Origin: Chloroflexi bacterium AL-N1
Lineage (GTDB): Bacteria > Chloroflexota > Chloroflexia > Chloroflexales > Roseiflexaceae
Assembly (NCBI GenBank): GCA_013122435.1
Contig: WYDT01000038.1
Location: 1-64,000 of the forward strand
Length of the DNA stretch: 64,000 nt
Reading direction: 5' to 3'
Position numbers and translations under genes: made by a program. The notes under the pieces are model-generated. The model saw only the letters and a list, made by a program, of their open reading frames with translations. It did no database searches and had not been told where the DNA came from. This document shows, one piece after another, positions 17,892 to 26,751 of this stretch; positions within the stretch are counted from its first letter, which is position 1, and every line of letters begins with the position of its first letter.

Positions 17892-18965
17892 ATGAACATT
17901 GATCGACATCCACTACTGACGGCTGGGGCTGGTCCTGCTGAACAAAACCTTACCGATGATGCAATCGTCCCATATTGCGATGATCTCCACCAACGACTAT
18001 GCTGGCTCGACAAAGTGCTGGAAGCTGAGTATAAGGAGGGCCATCTCAGTCGTGCAGCACAGAAAACGACTGCGACCTTCCTGCAGGAGCTGTGTGTAAC
18101 AATTGCCGTACTGGCGTTAAAACATGGTCGCCAACTCCTTGAGGTCGAGCCATTGCCACTCACAATTGATCCGACCGAGTCGGGTATGCCCACTTTCAAA
18201 GACTTTTGGCTCCTTCAGGAGGATCGGGAGCGCGCACAACAACGACTCACGCACATCCCAGAACGCGCTGAGGTTATCGATCAGGCTATTGAGGCCATCT
18301 ACGGAGGACATCGGCCACTAAAACAGCAGATGCTTTGGCTCGAACGATCGTATCTGGAGCAACTTGCCAACACTCCCGTCGTAACCGATTTCCGCCAGAT
18401 GCCGACCCTTCGTTTGAGTAAGAAACGTGGCGATCAACTCTTCGTCACAAGCTGGACAGGCATTATTCGCAGTCGTAACCTCTTTGAATGCACCACACTG
18501 CACTTCACCGAACGTAGTGGCTGGCATATTACCGGCGGACAAAAAGATCTCATGAAGCTGATCGATAGCATTGCCAATGGACGACATCAACTCCACGAAA
18601 CAGTTGGCCTGCTCAATCAAGCCCCGTGGATTGTCCCCCGCACGCTTGAACGCATCACAATTGGTCCCTACCACCATCAGTGGACACAGAACGACGATTT
18701 TATTAAACATATTTTTGATGCCTCACATAGCCCCAGTCCTTTTATGCTACGAGCTACGATTGAGCGTATCGCCACGACTGGGGCCGCGAAACGCATGCCC
18801 ATGGATCGATTGTTTGGGCGTGAGCCGATGGAAGTGGGGCCAAATGTCTGTCATCGTGTGTTGCTTGTTCCACTGGCTATGAAACAGTATCTTGGCGATA
18901 CCGACGAAGAAGGCCAACCATGCACGGTATATGGTGTTTCCCAGGAAGGCGATTTGGTATGTTAA
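17892..18965 (+). CDS. Unrecognised soluble protein, second gene of the AAA+ cluster
   Basis: About 357 residues from the ATG at 17892; the frame is open further upstream but that part overlaps the coiled-coil gene in an unlikely composition. The N-terminal half is helical (CDDLHQRLCWLDKVLEAEYK), the C-terminal half mixed alpha/beta with ECTTLHFTERSGWHITGG. No known motif, signal or membrane segment was recognised. It starts 49 bp after gene 1 and ends 19 bp before the ATPase gene. Its role is inferred only from its place in the cluster, as a possible adaptor or substrate of the ATPase. Confidence 0.65.
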   Translation: MNIDRHPLLTAGAGPAEQNLTDDAIVPYCDDLHQRLCWLDKVLEAEYKEGHLSRAAQKTTATFLQELCVTIAVLALKHGRQLLEVEPLPLTIDPTESGMPTFKDFWLLQEDRERAQQRLTHIPERAEVIDQAIEAIYGGHRPLKQQMLWLERSYLEQLANTPVVTDFRQMPTLRLSKKRGDQLFVTSWTGIIRSRNLFECTTLHFTERSGWHITGGQKDLMKLIDSIANGRHQLHETVGLLNQAPWIVPRTLERITIGPYHHQWTQNDDFIKHIFDASHSPSPFMLRATIERIATTGAAKRMPMDRLFGREPMEVGPNVCHRVLLVPLAMKQYLGDTDEEGQPCTVYGVSQEGDLVC

Positions 18966-18984
18966 CCACAAAGGAGCGTCTGTC

Positions 18985-20766
18985 GTGACGACCAGAGATA
19001 ATGTTCACCCTATCACTGATGCCGATCTCGCTGCATACCGCAACGACGCCGAGTTTCGTATGCAAAACATCCCAATGCGTGGCGTCTCGTATGATATTGT
19101 GGCCGAACTGCAAAAATTGCCCAGTGTTGGTGGCTATCTCGTCAATGAACCAATCAATCATGTGTTGCATGTGTTGCGGCGCGGGTTGTGCCTGTACTAT
19201 GAGCTATACAGAGAGCTAAATGATACAATCGATGTGCGACAAACCACATTTCTGGGGAGCTACGCCCTTTTTGGCATGAGCGCGCTGATCGTCCACGAAT
19301 TGCCAATGCCCGAAGGTGAGCAACTCGCATCCTTCCCCAAACCAGAAGATGATTTTTTCCGTGTCGGCCTTGGCGCAGACGACGATATCAAGATGATCCT
19401 GTCTTTTTATCTCAAAATCGTGACACAAACAGATGCTCAGGACCACCCAATTGTTGAATCGGCGGAGGATCTGGTCAATCTGACTCGCGACTACTTTATT
19501 GCCGCACGTGACCAGATGATGTCCTCTGGTGATGCACATTCAGAAGAACTCCTGTCCCATGTTGACGGCGCAATCTTTCGGATTGGCGAGTTGGAGCTAC
19601 GTGGTTTTACCCTCGCGACCCGGAGCGATACTACGACGGTTGAATTTACGCCAGTACAACCAGAAGAGATTGTGGGGAACACCGATGCAAAACGTGCACT
19701 GCTCCGTTATGTCGACCGATTGGCCCTCTACGATGTGGAACGTGGCTTCAATCCCATTCTTGAACTGGGAGGATTGCCCAGCACCGTGCTCTTTGATGGC
19801 TTCCCCGGTACAGGAAAAACCTCGCTCTTCCGTATGGCAATGACACGTCTGAAGCAACACAGTGAGCAAATCGGCCTCCCGACGCACTTTGTCACTATTG
19901 ATCCAGGAATCAAAGACGAGTATTATGGTCGTACCGCTAAACTGCTCAACGAACGCTTAGGACTCGTGCGTGACCGACGCGCGCTGGTACTCATCTTCTT
20001 CGATGACATCGATCTCCTGTTGCTTTCACGCGGTGATCCCGGCATGGGCGGCGCCGACAAGGATGTCCTCAATATTACGATGCAATTCCTTGATGGTGCA
20101 TTCACCGTTCACACTGGCAACGCACAGACCTATGCCGCAACGAATGAGCCGACTGCCACAGATTCCGCTTTACGACAGCGCTTCCACCAGCGTGAACTGA
20201 TCGCTGGGCCAGAAACCTGGGATGATTATGTCAATTTACTTCAGGTAAAGCTTACCAAACAGCTCCAGCACGGGCTTGTACAGGCAGGTGGTAACAGCGT
20301 AGCAGTCCCAAAGAGCATCAACGCGCAACCCAACACCACAAATGGCCTCAATCTAGTACGCTCACTGCTCCCCAGAAATAGCAAGCAACAGCTTAGTTGG
20401 CGCGAACTGGGCGAACTCTGCATCGAGTTCAAACAAAAAGATCCTCGCTTCACTGGTCGACCTATCGAGAGTGTGACACAGAGATTGTTGGCCGAAAGCG
20501 CCGATTTCGACATCCCTGAAACATGGTTGAGCGATCCCACGGTCTTTCTTAACCGCTCCTACAACGAGAAGGTCAATCTGCTCAAAACGCTCTACCGACC
20601 CATTACGGGAGAAATGATTGCCGCAGCCCTTGAACAGTATTTCCATTCTGAGCAACGCTATGCTTCGGAAGCCAAAGTACAAAAAACGCAACGGCTAGCG
20701 GCTGATCTTGAGGCGCAAATGGCAGCTCGTGATTTGATGATACCATCATCAGGAGAAGCGGCGTAG
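18985..20766 (+). CDS. AAA+ ATPase, core of the five-gene cluster
   Basis: About 593 residues from a GTG start with AAGGAG 8 bases upstream; a longer frame opens at 18892 inside the preceding gene. An N-terminal domain of about 210 residues with no recognised motif precedes one AAA+ module: Walker A G272-FPGTGKT, Walker B LIFFDDID with acidic residues at 340-343, sensor YAATNEPTATDSALRQRFHQRE. The spacing resembles FtsH/Cdc48/Vps4-type classic AAA domains rather than MoxR. There is no protease motif, so it is probably an unfoldase or remodeller. The next gene starts 2 bp after its stop, indicating co-translation. Confidence 0.85.
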   Translation: MTTRDNVHPITDADLAAYRNDAEFRMQNIPMRGVSYDIVAELQKLPSVGGYLVNEPINHVLHVLRRGLCLYYELYRELNDTIDVRQTTFLGSYALFGMSALIVHELPMPEGEQLASFPKPEDDFFRVGLGADDDIKMILSFYLKIVTQTDAQDHPIVESAEDLVNLTRDYFIAARDQMMSSGDAHSEELLSHVDGAIFRIGELELRGFTLATRSDTTTVEFTPVQPEEIVGNTDAKRALLRYVDRLALYDVERGFNPILELGGLPSTVLFDGFPGTGKTSLFRMAMTRLKQHSEQIGLPTHFVTIDPGIKDEYYGRTAKLLNERLGLVRDRRALVLIFFDDIDLLLLSRGDPGMGGADKDVLNITMQFLDGAFTVHTGNAQTYAATNEPTATDSALRQRFHQRELIAGPETWDDYVNLLQVKLTKQLQHGLVQAGGNSVAVPKSINAQPNTTNGLNLVRSLLPRNSKQQLSWRELGELCIEFKQKDPRFTGRPIESVTQRLLAESADFDIPETWLSDPTVFLNRSYNEKVNLLKTLYRPITGEMIAAALEQYFHSEQRYASEAKVQKTQRLAADLEAQMAARDLMIPSSGEAA

Positions 20767-20768
20767 CG

Positions 20769-21986
20769 ATGACCAGACACCCTCGTAACGAATCACTTCT
20801 GCGTGTTCGGGGACATCTCACTGAGCGTTATGCTCAGGCGTTACACCACATTCGCAATCTCGATTGTCCTCTCGACGAATTCGACATAGACCGTCTTGGT
20901 TGGAGTCCGCAGTTGGCGGCGCTGCTTGGCAATGACTATCTCGGTAACAATGCATTGCGTTACGCTATTATTCTCTCAACTGATCAAGCTACTGTACCAG
21001 TGCTTTACCAACGCTTTTCCTACGAAGCGCCGTTGATCGAAAAGGTGTATCGAGATGCACGGCCAACCCTGCTCAACCTGATTGAGCACGAGTCGGTTGT
21101 GGTGGAGTTCGACAATGGTCTCACCTTCTGTCACAATGCGGTAGATGTCCTTGGCATTCAATCGGTCAAGGTACGGATTGAGACACCCTCACAAATCCTT
21201 ACAAAAAGTTCCGAATTGCTGGAACTTGCCGGAGGGCTTAACGAACAGGCGCGCTTGCTCAACGAGCACTACATCGATAAAATGCTCGCACTTGCTCAAG
21301 ATATCGGTGATCCCCGCCGGCGCCCCATACCACCACGTCTACAACGTACCATTGGCTCACTATGGGCTGAAGTTGATGGAGCCGTCTATGTATTTCGACC
21401 ACATACCGGCCAAAAACAAGATCCTATCGTCGTAGCAACACGACCAGATATCCTCCATGATCTTCCGGTAGTTGCGCTCGAAATTGGTGATCCACTCGTG
21501 GTGGGCGCGCTTCACAACGGCGGATTTTTGCGCTATTCGCCCGAAAGTGCCTTGCTCAAAAGACGTTTGAATAACCTGATTCTCGACACACTCCTTACTG
21601 CCAACGAGCCAGGTATCGCTGCCACTGCCACTGCTCAGCGACGCCAACTTGAACGCAGCAGCAAGGCCCAGGCCATGCTTCCAAAGGTGTATTGGGAACT
21701 CAACACCTTGCAGCAACACCTGGCGGCAGGAGGTTCATTTGATCCCAGTCGCCTATCAGTTGAGGCAAAGTGGGCTCTCTCAGCCCCCAATCGTAGCATC
21801 ACTGTCGCAAGCAATTTGCTGGCACGCTTTGTTCGCTACGATTATGTGCTCCAGACACATCGGCAGTGGCGACACCTTCAAGCTGAGTGGGACCGCTATA
21901 GCCCAGCAAAACAGCACTACCTTACCCAGTCATTTCCGCAATTGGTTGTGGGGTTAGCAACAATCGTTACTCCAACAACCCACTGA
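20769..21986 (+). CDS. Unrecognised soluble protein, fourth gene of the AAA+ cluster
   Basis: A 405-residue protein with no signal peptide, membrane helix or known motif. Mixed alpha/beta composition; segments such as LDEFDIDRLGWSPQLAALLG near the start and LNNLILDTLLTANEPG late in the chain look like conserved helices. It begins 2 bp after the ATPase stop, with AGGAG 14-18 bases upstream, so expression is tightly linked to the ATPase. Function unknown. Confidence 0.65.
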   Translation: MTRHPRNESLLRVRGHLTERYAQALHHIRNLDCPLDEFDIDRLGWSPQLAALLGNDYLGNNALRYAIILSTDQATVPVLYQRFSYEAPLIEKVYRDARPTLLNLIEHESVVVEFDNGLTFCHNAVDVLGIQSVKVRIETPSQILTKSSELLELAGGLNEQARLLNEHYIDKMLALAQDIGDPRRRPIPPRLQRTIGSLWAEVDGAVYVFRPHTGQKQDPIVVATRPDILHDLPVVALEIGDPLVVGALHNGGFLRYSPESALLKRRLNNLILDTLLTANEPGIAATATAQRRQLERSSKAQAMLPKVYWELNTLQQHLAAGGSFDPSRLSVEAKWALSAPNRSITVASNLLARFVRYDYVLQTHRQWRHLQAEWDRYSPAKQHYLTQSFPQLVVGLATIVTPTTH

Positions 21987-22020
21987 CAGGAGGCAGGCGC
22001 TATTAGCCTGACACAATCGT

Positions 22021-22518
22021 ATGAATGCCCTCGCCAATCAAGCTATTGCCAACCTTTTTATTGGATTTGGCCTCGCATTTGTCAATGTCATTATCTGTTA
22101 CTTTTTGCCCTTTGCCCCACGAATTATTTCTGTCTTACGTTGGGGGAAGCGCCCACACATCTGGATTGGCATCTATTTCATTGCGTTGATCATTCAACTT
22201 GTCACCTCACCCTACTTTCGCTCCTTGATCGTGTCAGTCTCTGCTGAATTAGCCTGGTCACCGTATCAAGCATTATTCAACGTACTTGGGATAGTGATCA
22301 TGGATTTATTCGTTATGGGCTGGGATGCCATTCGGAAAGGAAGCGTCACAGGTCGTAAACGTTTAAACTCTGCGCGGACCTATGTTGGAGAGAAACTCGA
22401 CGATCTGAACTTACCGATTGGCACAACACCGGAGGAGCAACAGGCGCAAGCAGAAGCTGCGGCACAAGCAACCGCCGAACGCAAACAACGCCTCAACGAA
22501 CGCCTGGAAGATTACTAA
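22021..22518 (+). CDS. Small membrane protein with charged tail, last gene of the AAA+ cluster
   Basis: A 165-residue protein with an N-terminal membrane segment at about 10-30, a second at about 48-65 and a possible third at about 80-102, then a hydrophilic tail rich in Glu, Gln and Ala that ends in a probable helix (EEQQAQAEAAAQATAERKQR). An AGGAGG lies about 30 bases upstream, too far to support this start well. It would be the membrane anchor for the cytoplasmic proteins of the cluster (inference). Family not recognised. Confidence 0.65.
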   Translation: MNALANQAIANLFIGFGLAFVNVIICYFLPFAPRIISVLRWGKRPHIWIGIYFIALIIQLVTSPYFRSLIVSVSAELAWSPYQALFNVLGIVIMDLFVMGWDAIRKGSVTGRKRLNSARTYVGEKLDDLNLPIGTTPEEQQAQAEAAAQATAERKQRLNERLEDY

Positions 22519-22650
22519 ACCTATTTCTGAGGCTTCAATAAGGATTACCCCTGTAGTGCGTCTAATCGGCACACTATTGCGTATCATGGAGCATATGTCC
22601 TCTTTGGGACAGCTATTTCTACTATGTACTAAATTGTTAATGAGGCGTCC

Positions 22651-23976
22651 ATGCGTTTTGCGAACATGTTTATAGTGTTACTGGTGAGTGTATTCCTGCT
22701 TGCAGCCTGTGGAAGCGGAGGCGCCACTCAGGGACAACCTTCGTCTGAAGTCAGAGTTATTCCCACTAATCCTGCCGAAGTTGAAGCACCACAAGCAACC
22801 ATCGCTCCAGAGCCGACAACCGATACTGAAGCAGCATCTCCGCGCACTCCGTCCACAACCGAGGAACCAACTGATGAGCCAGAAGTCGCAGCACTTGGTA
22901 GTCTGAAAGAGCTCCGCATCAATCTGGAACCAATCGTCACCGATCTGGATCGTCCACTGTACGTCACACACGCCGGAGATGGTAGCAACCGTATGTTTGT
23001 GGTTGAAAAGGCCGGGCGCATTATGCTCCTACGCGATAACACCCCTGCAGCAACACCATTTCTCGATATTACCGAACGTGTCGGTTCACGGGCCAGTGAG
23101 CAAGGTCTACTGAGTGTCGCATTTCATCCCAATTATGCACAAAACAATCAACTCTTCGTCAATTACACTAATCAGATGGGACACACGGTGATAGCGCGCT
23201 TCGAAGCGAATGGCGACACCGTCGATCCTGGCACAGAAATGGTGTTACTCACCATTGAGCAGCCTTACCCAAATCATAATGGTGGTCTCGTGAAATTTGG
23301 ACCAGATGGCTATCTCTACATTGGCATGGGTGATGGTGGTGCTGCCGACGACCCACAGAACTACGCCCAGAACCTTAACTCACTCCTTGGCAAAATCCTG
23401 CGGCTTGATGTTGATAATGGTGAACCATACGCTATTCCCGCCGACAACCCTTGGATCAACACCAACGAAGCAGAGGACGAGATCTGGGCATTGGGCGTAC
23501 GAAACCCATGGCGTTTCTCGTTTGATCGCACTAATGGTGATCTGTATATTGCTGATGTAGGGCAAAACGCCTTTGAAGAGGTGCATATACAACGTGCAAG
23601 CAGCACTGGTGGCGAAAACTATGGCTGGAATGTCACCGAGGGATACAACTGTTTTCAAAATGCTACCTGTGATCTCGATCAATTTGTGCCACCTATTGCT
23701 GAATACTCACACGATCTGGGCTGTTCTGTCACCGGCGGGTATGTGTATCGGGGGGATACATTCGCAAACATGCAAGGTTCCTACATCTTTGGTGATTACT
23801 GTAGTGGTCGTATGTGGGCATTGCGCGAAACAACACCGGGCACGTGGGAACAGGCTGAGATTCTGTCTAGCAACCTCAGCATCTCGTCATTCGGTGAGGA
23901 TGAAAGCGGTGAACTATACCTCACAGGTTTTAGAGAGAACACCCTCTATCAGGTGATTGAAGAAAGCGATTCCTAA
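22651..23976 (+). CDS. PQQ-type glucose/sorbosone dehydrogenase lipoprotein
   Basis: A 441-residue protein with a lipoprotein signal (lipobox LLAACGS), a Pro/Thr/Glu-rich linker to about residue 90, then a six-bladed GSDH propeller. Recognisable elements are the conserved HNGGLVKFGPDGYLYIGMGDGG, LGKILRLDVD, GVRNPWRFSFDRTNGDLYIADVGQ and ENYGWNVTEGY. This family (soluble aldose sugar dehydrogenase, YliI-like) oxidises sugars with PQQ outside the cytoplasmic membrane; cofactor and substrate are not proven here. The ATG is preceded by GAGGCG. The four cysteines in the later part may form disulphides, as expected for an exported protein. Confidence 0.9.
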   Translation: MRFANMFIVLLVSVFLLAACGSGGATQGQPSSEVRVIPTNPAEVEAPQATIAPEPTTDTEAASPRTPSTTEEPTDEPEVAALGSLKELRINLEPIVTDLDRPLYVTHAGDGSNRMFVVEKAGRIMLLRDNTPAATPFLDITERVGSRASEQGLLSVAFHPNYAQNNQLFVNYTNQMGHTVIARFEANGDTVDPGTEMVLLTIEQPYPNHNGGLVKFGPDGYLYIGMGDGGAADDPQNYAQNLNSLLGKILRLDVDNGEPYAIPADNPWINTNEAEDEIWALGVRNPWRFSFDRTNGDLYIADVGQNAFEEVHIQRASSTGGENYGWNVTEGYNCFQNATCDLDQFVPPIAEYSHDLGCSVTGGYVYRGDTFANMQGSYIFGDYCSGRMWALRETTPGTWEQAEILSSNLSISSFGEDESGELYLTGFRENTLYQVIEESDS

Positions 23977-24029
23977 AGTTCATATTCTGGAAGCATAACA
24001 AATTGTAAAATAGCGTGTGGGTAGCGTGT

Positions 24030-24860
24030 TCAATGCCCCATAGCGACTGCCATCTGGAATTGTGCTAACTGCTCACGTGCAAAACCTGCTTTCTCGAAGA
24101 GGCCACCTATCTCTTCAGGACAAACCATCAGCACTTTCCACTGCCGCTGAGGGTAGGCAGCTGCAAGTGCTTGAAGAAGCCGCGTGGCCTGACCAGATCG
24201 GCGTGCTTTTGGTTGCACGATGATGGAGCAAATTGCAATAACAGGAGCACTCGGATCAGAGATGATCGCGTATGCCGAGTCTAGGCGAAAGGCTCTGTGT
24301 GGTGGTGCAATAGAGGCCATACTCTCACCAGAGATCTGCCACGGTAGATCTGGTAAACCATGAGTTGTCACTAATCCAGCAACGTCATGGATATCAACCT
24401 CTTCTAACACGGCCTTTGTTCCTGCCAGGTTTTGCGACGCATTGTAGCCTACCAACCGCCTCTGAATCTGAAATCCACCGCTCTGGTATAAGCGCACACC
24501 AGCCATATTCTGCTCAATGACTTCTAACACCATCCGTCGTTCACCTCGTGCACGTGATTCCGCTAGGAGTTGTGGCAGGAACCAACGCCCAACACCTTTG
24601 CCACGCGCTTCAGGTACAATGGCCATCGCAGCAAGACGACTCGACCAACCACGTCGTGCGATAAGGGCGATCCCTACCGCATTACCCTCACCAAGCACGA
24701 CGCGACTACTGTTCACATCAATGCCATCCTGCATGACCATATGTAAAAAGGTTGCAATACTAAATTGGATATTAACAAAATAGTCGGTAAAGCCATTATT
24801 CAACAAGGCAACCGTATCTTTGAGATCATATTCGAGCAGTGGTTGAAGACCCAGATCCAT
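24030..24860 (-). CDS. Tandem GNAT-family N-acetyltransferase
   Basis: About 276 residues; the ATG at 24860 has GAGGGAG close upstream, better than a start at 24899. The first GNAT domain has the acetyl-CoA motif VPEARGKGVGRWFLPQLL; a second degenerate half ends with VQPKARRSGQATRLLQALA, also of the acetyl-CoA binding R/QxxGxG/A type. Two fused GNAT modules of this kind acetylate small molecules or peptides, but the acceptor cannot be read from sequence. Monocistronic and convergent with the sugar dehydrogenase gene. Confidence 0.88.
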   Translation of the reverse strand: MDLGLQPLLEYDLKDTVALLNNGFTDYFVNIQFSIATFLHMVMQDGIDVNSSRVVLGEGNAVGIALIARRGWSSRLAAMAIVPEARGKGVGRWFLPQLLAESRARGERRMVLEVIEQNMAGVRLYQSGGFQIQRRLVGYNASQNLAGTKAVLEEVDIHDVAGLVTTHGLPDLPWQISGESMASIAPPHRAFRLDSAYAIISDPSAPVIAICSIIVQPKARRSGQATRLLQALAAAYPQRQWKVLMVCPEEIGGLFEKAGFAREQLAQFQMAVAMGH

Positions 24861-24948
24861 AGACTCCCTCATTTCACAGCTAAACTGATGATGCTTCAAG
24901 CCATTATAAGATATATGTTTAAAATCTCTATTCTAACTGTATAGATGG

Positions 24949-25575
24949 TTATAATTTTTTGTAGTGACGTGCATAATGACGTTGGGCTTTGAAACGATTG
25001 CCACAATCCGCCATTGAGCACCAACGACGACTATGGGTACGGCTGGTATCGAGAAAAAGCCAGCTACACCCTTCGCCTGCACACTGACAAACCAACTGAC
25101 ACTCAGCACTTGTTAGGAGATCGACAGCAGACCAGAGAACCTGCCAGAGTGGCTGATCAAGTGCCTGTGATTCGTCTGCGTATCCCCAGACAAATCCATT
25201 TGCACTGGCAAGGATTCGAGAGCGATATGGGGCAGCTACAAGAGCACCATTCACGATATCAAGATCATTATCTAGTGGTTTGTGTCTGTGAATGAGCGCG
25301 GAAAAAATACGATACAAAGCACTACGAAGGCTCTTAGCGTGTTCAATGATCGCATTAGCTTCCACTGGTCGCTGGGCTGCTACTTGTATAAGATAATCAC
25401 CTCTCTCCTGGTTCAGCGCATATAACCGAACAGACCAGACCACAAGGTCGCTATAACACTTCAAATATTCTTTGGGAACAGATTTCAAGTGACTATCAAC
25501 CGTGTTGACAAAATCGAGACACAAACGACCACCAACTAACCGCACATCATGTACGCACGTGTTCACAGTAGCCAT
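24949..25575 (-). CDS. CGNR zinc-finger (ABATE domain) regulator
   Basis: The 208 residues have an N-terminal ABATE-type segment (GGRLCLDFVNTVD) and the C-terminal CGNR zinc finger: C-AGEG-C, then RRWCSMADCGNR with the name-giving C-G-N-R. Such proteins are predicted DNA-binding stress regulators. It is divergent from the membrane protein at 25810, and a 9-bp inverted repeat overlapping that gene's predicted promoter lies 72 bp upstream of this start, so it may control the pair (inference). A spaced AGGAG lies 13 bases before the ATG. Confidence 0.88.
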   Translation of the reverse strand: MATVNTCVHDVRLVGGRLCLDFVNTVDSHLKSVPKEYLKCYSDLVVWSVRLYALNQERGDYLIQVAAQRPVEANAIIEHAKSLRSALYRIFSALIHRHKPLDNDLDIVNGALVAAPYRSRILASANGFVWGYADESQALDQPLWQVLWSAVDLLTSAECQLVCQCAGEGCSWLFLDTSRTHSRRWCSMADCGNRFKAQRHYARHYKKL

Positions 25576-25620
25576 ATACTTAACTGTACTCCTGCAATTA
25601 GGACATGATTTTGGAAAGGC

Positions 25621-25649
25621 TTGACATACAAATGTTTTTTCGGTATTCT
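25621..25649 (+). promoter_or_regulatory. Sigma70-type promoter facing the 25810 gene
   Basis: TTGACA (25621-25626), 17-base spacer, TATTCT (25644-25649). It is the best -35/-10 pair noticed in the window and points toward the small membrane protein, leaving a leader of about 150 bases. Confidence 0.65.
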
Positions 25650-25668
25650 AACCTTCAATAAGGTTAGA
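25647..25668. promoter_or_regulatory. Putative operator, 9-bp inverted repeat over the -10 box
   Basis: TCTAACCTT-caat-AAGGTTAGA is a perfect inverted repeat that begins inside the predicted -10 box and covers the likely start site. That position is typical of a repressor operator. The adjacent divergent CGNR protein is the obvious candidate ligand. Confidence 0.55.
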
Positions 25669-25809
25669 CATTCCCAGTATACCATATAATAATAGTATAG
25701 AAGCCCAACCGTGATTTATGTCAGATTAATCTATCTGGTACAGTTCAGACATTCATAGAACCGTTAATAGTGGCAAGCCATCCTCTAACTAAACAAGGAG
25801 TGTCCCACC

Positions 25810-26361
25810 ATGCCATTATGGTTGATGCGTACTTTCATTGTTGGTTTTAGTCTTATGGTTATTGCCTGTGCGGTAGGTTTGGTGGTTGCGTTGTTGCCAT
25901 TTTCGGGAGTGCCACATAGCCAGGCGGCGCAGCGCTGGGAACAGAGAAAACCCGTACAGTATGAGATGGAGTTGACATGGAATAGCGATTGGAGTAGTGG
26001 ACACGTTCTGGCCCAGATAGAAAACAATCGTATTGTGGGTGGAACCAATCTTGAGACAGGCGCACCGCTAGTCCCCATTCCCAAGCCCAGCATGAACTAT
26101 TTTATTTCTGTCGACAACCAATTTCGTCTGATTGAAGGACTATCGCAACTACCCACTGGATGGCGAGATCAGATTGCACGCTATCATCCACTGCTGGCGC
26201 GTTGGCTACATTCTTGTGCTGCGCCACCACCACGTGTTCACTACAATGAACATTTTGGATATCCTCAAAAGATCATATATCAAGGGAGTAGCTGTCATGC
26301 TGTGAACCAAGATGTTACGGTCAGCATTGTCAAATTTCAGCCGTTAATCGAAGAAGAGTAG
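25810..26361 (+). CDS. Small membrane-anchored protein (DUF6174-like)
   Basis: The 183 residues start with a hydrophobic segment (about 6-32) that anchors or exports the protein, followed by QRWEQRKPVQYEMELTW, reminiscent of DUF6174-type domains (a W...Y-x-(F/M) core, and later VHYNEHFGYPQKIIY). Two cysteines late in the chain could pair outside the membrane. AAGGAG lies just upstream of the ATG. Function unknown; see the promoter and operator in front of it. Confidence 0.65.
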   Translation: MPLWLMRTFIVGFSLMVIACAVGLVVALLPFSGVPHSQAAQRWEQRKPVQYEMELTWNSDWSSGHVLAQIENNRIVGGTNLETGAPLVPIPKPSMNYFISVDNQFRLIEGLSQLPTGWRDQIARYHPLLARWLHSCAAPPPRVHYNEHFGYPQKIIYQGSSCHAVNQDVTVSIVKFQPLIEEE

Positions 26362-26751
26362 CTTTTGTTCTAGCCAGAAGAGTTTTAGGGCAATTTTCTT
26401 TGTGTATAAAACTAGTGTTTCTCAGTATAGAAAAAGAGTAGCTTTTTTAAGAGGTGTTAACAATACCAAGTCAATCTCATAATCGATTACAATACTGCGA
26501 TTATCACAAAATTGTCACAATCACCCACCTAAATACATTCTTAAAACTACTGTAAGCGTGTTCGACATAAGCAGCAACTTTCTAAACCATTTTAGCCTCT
26601 TTATCTTCAAAATCATATTTTTTTCCAGCAAAATACTTTACAAAAATCTTGAAGCGGTCATTAGAAGTATGAATTCAAATACAGAAACTTTTTTCGCTAT
26701 TAATCGTTTATTATAGTAGGTTCCACCATTTGCCACGAAGGAGTTCATACC
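26362..26751. other. Intergenic region, 390 bp, very AT-rich
   Basis: AGAGTAGCTTTT occurs twice, over the stop of the preceding gene (about 26355) and again near 26437. The region should hold the nucleoside hydrolase promoter (TATTATA near 26708 as a possible -10). No coding or RNA feature could be supported. Confidence 0.45.
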
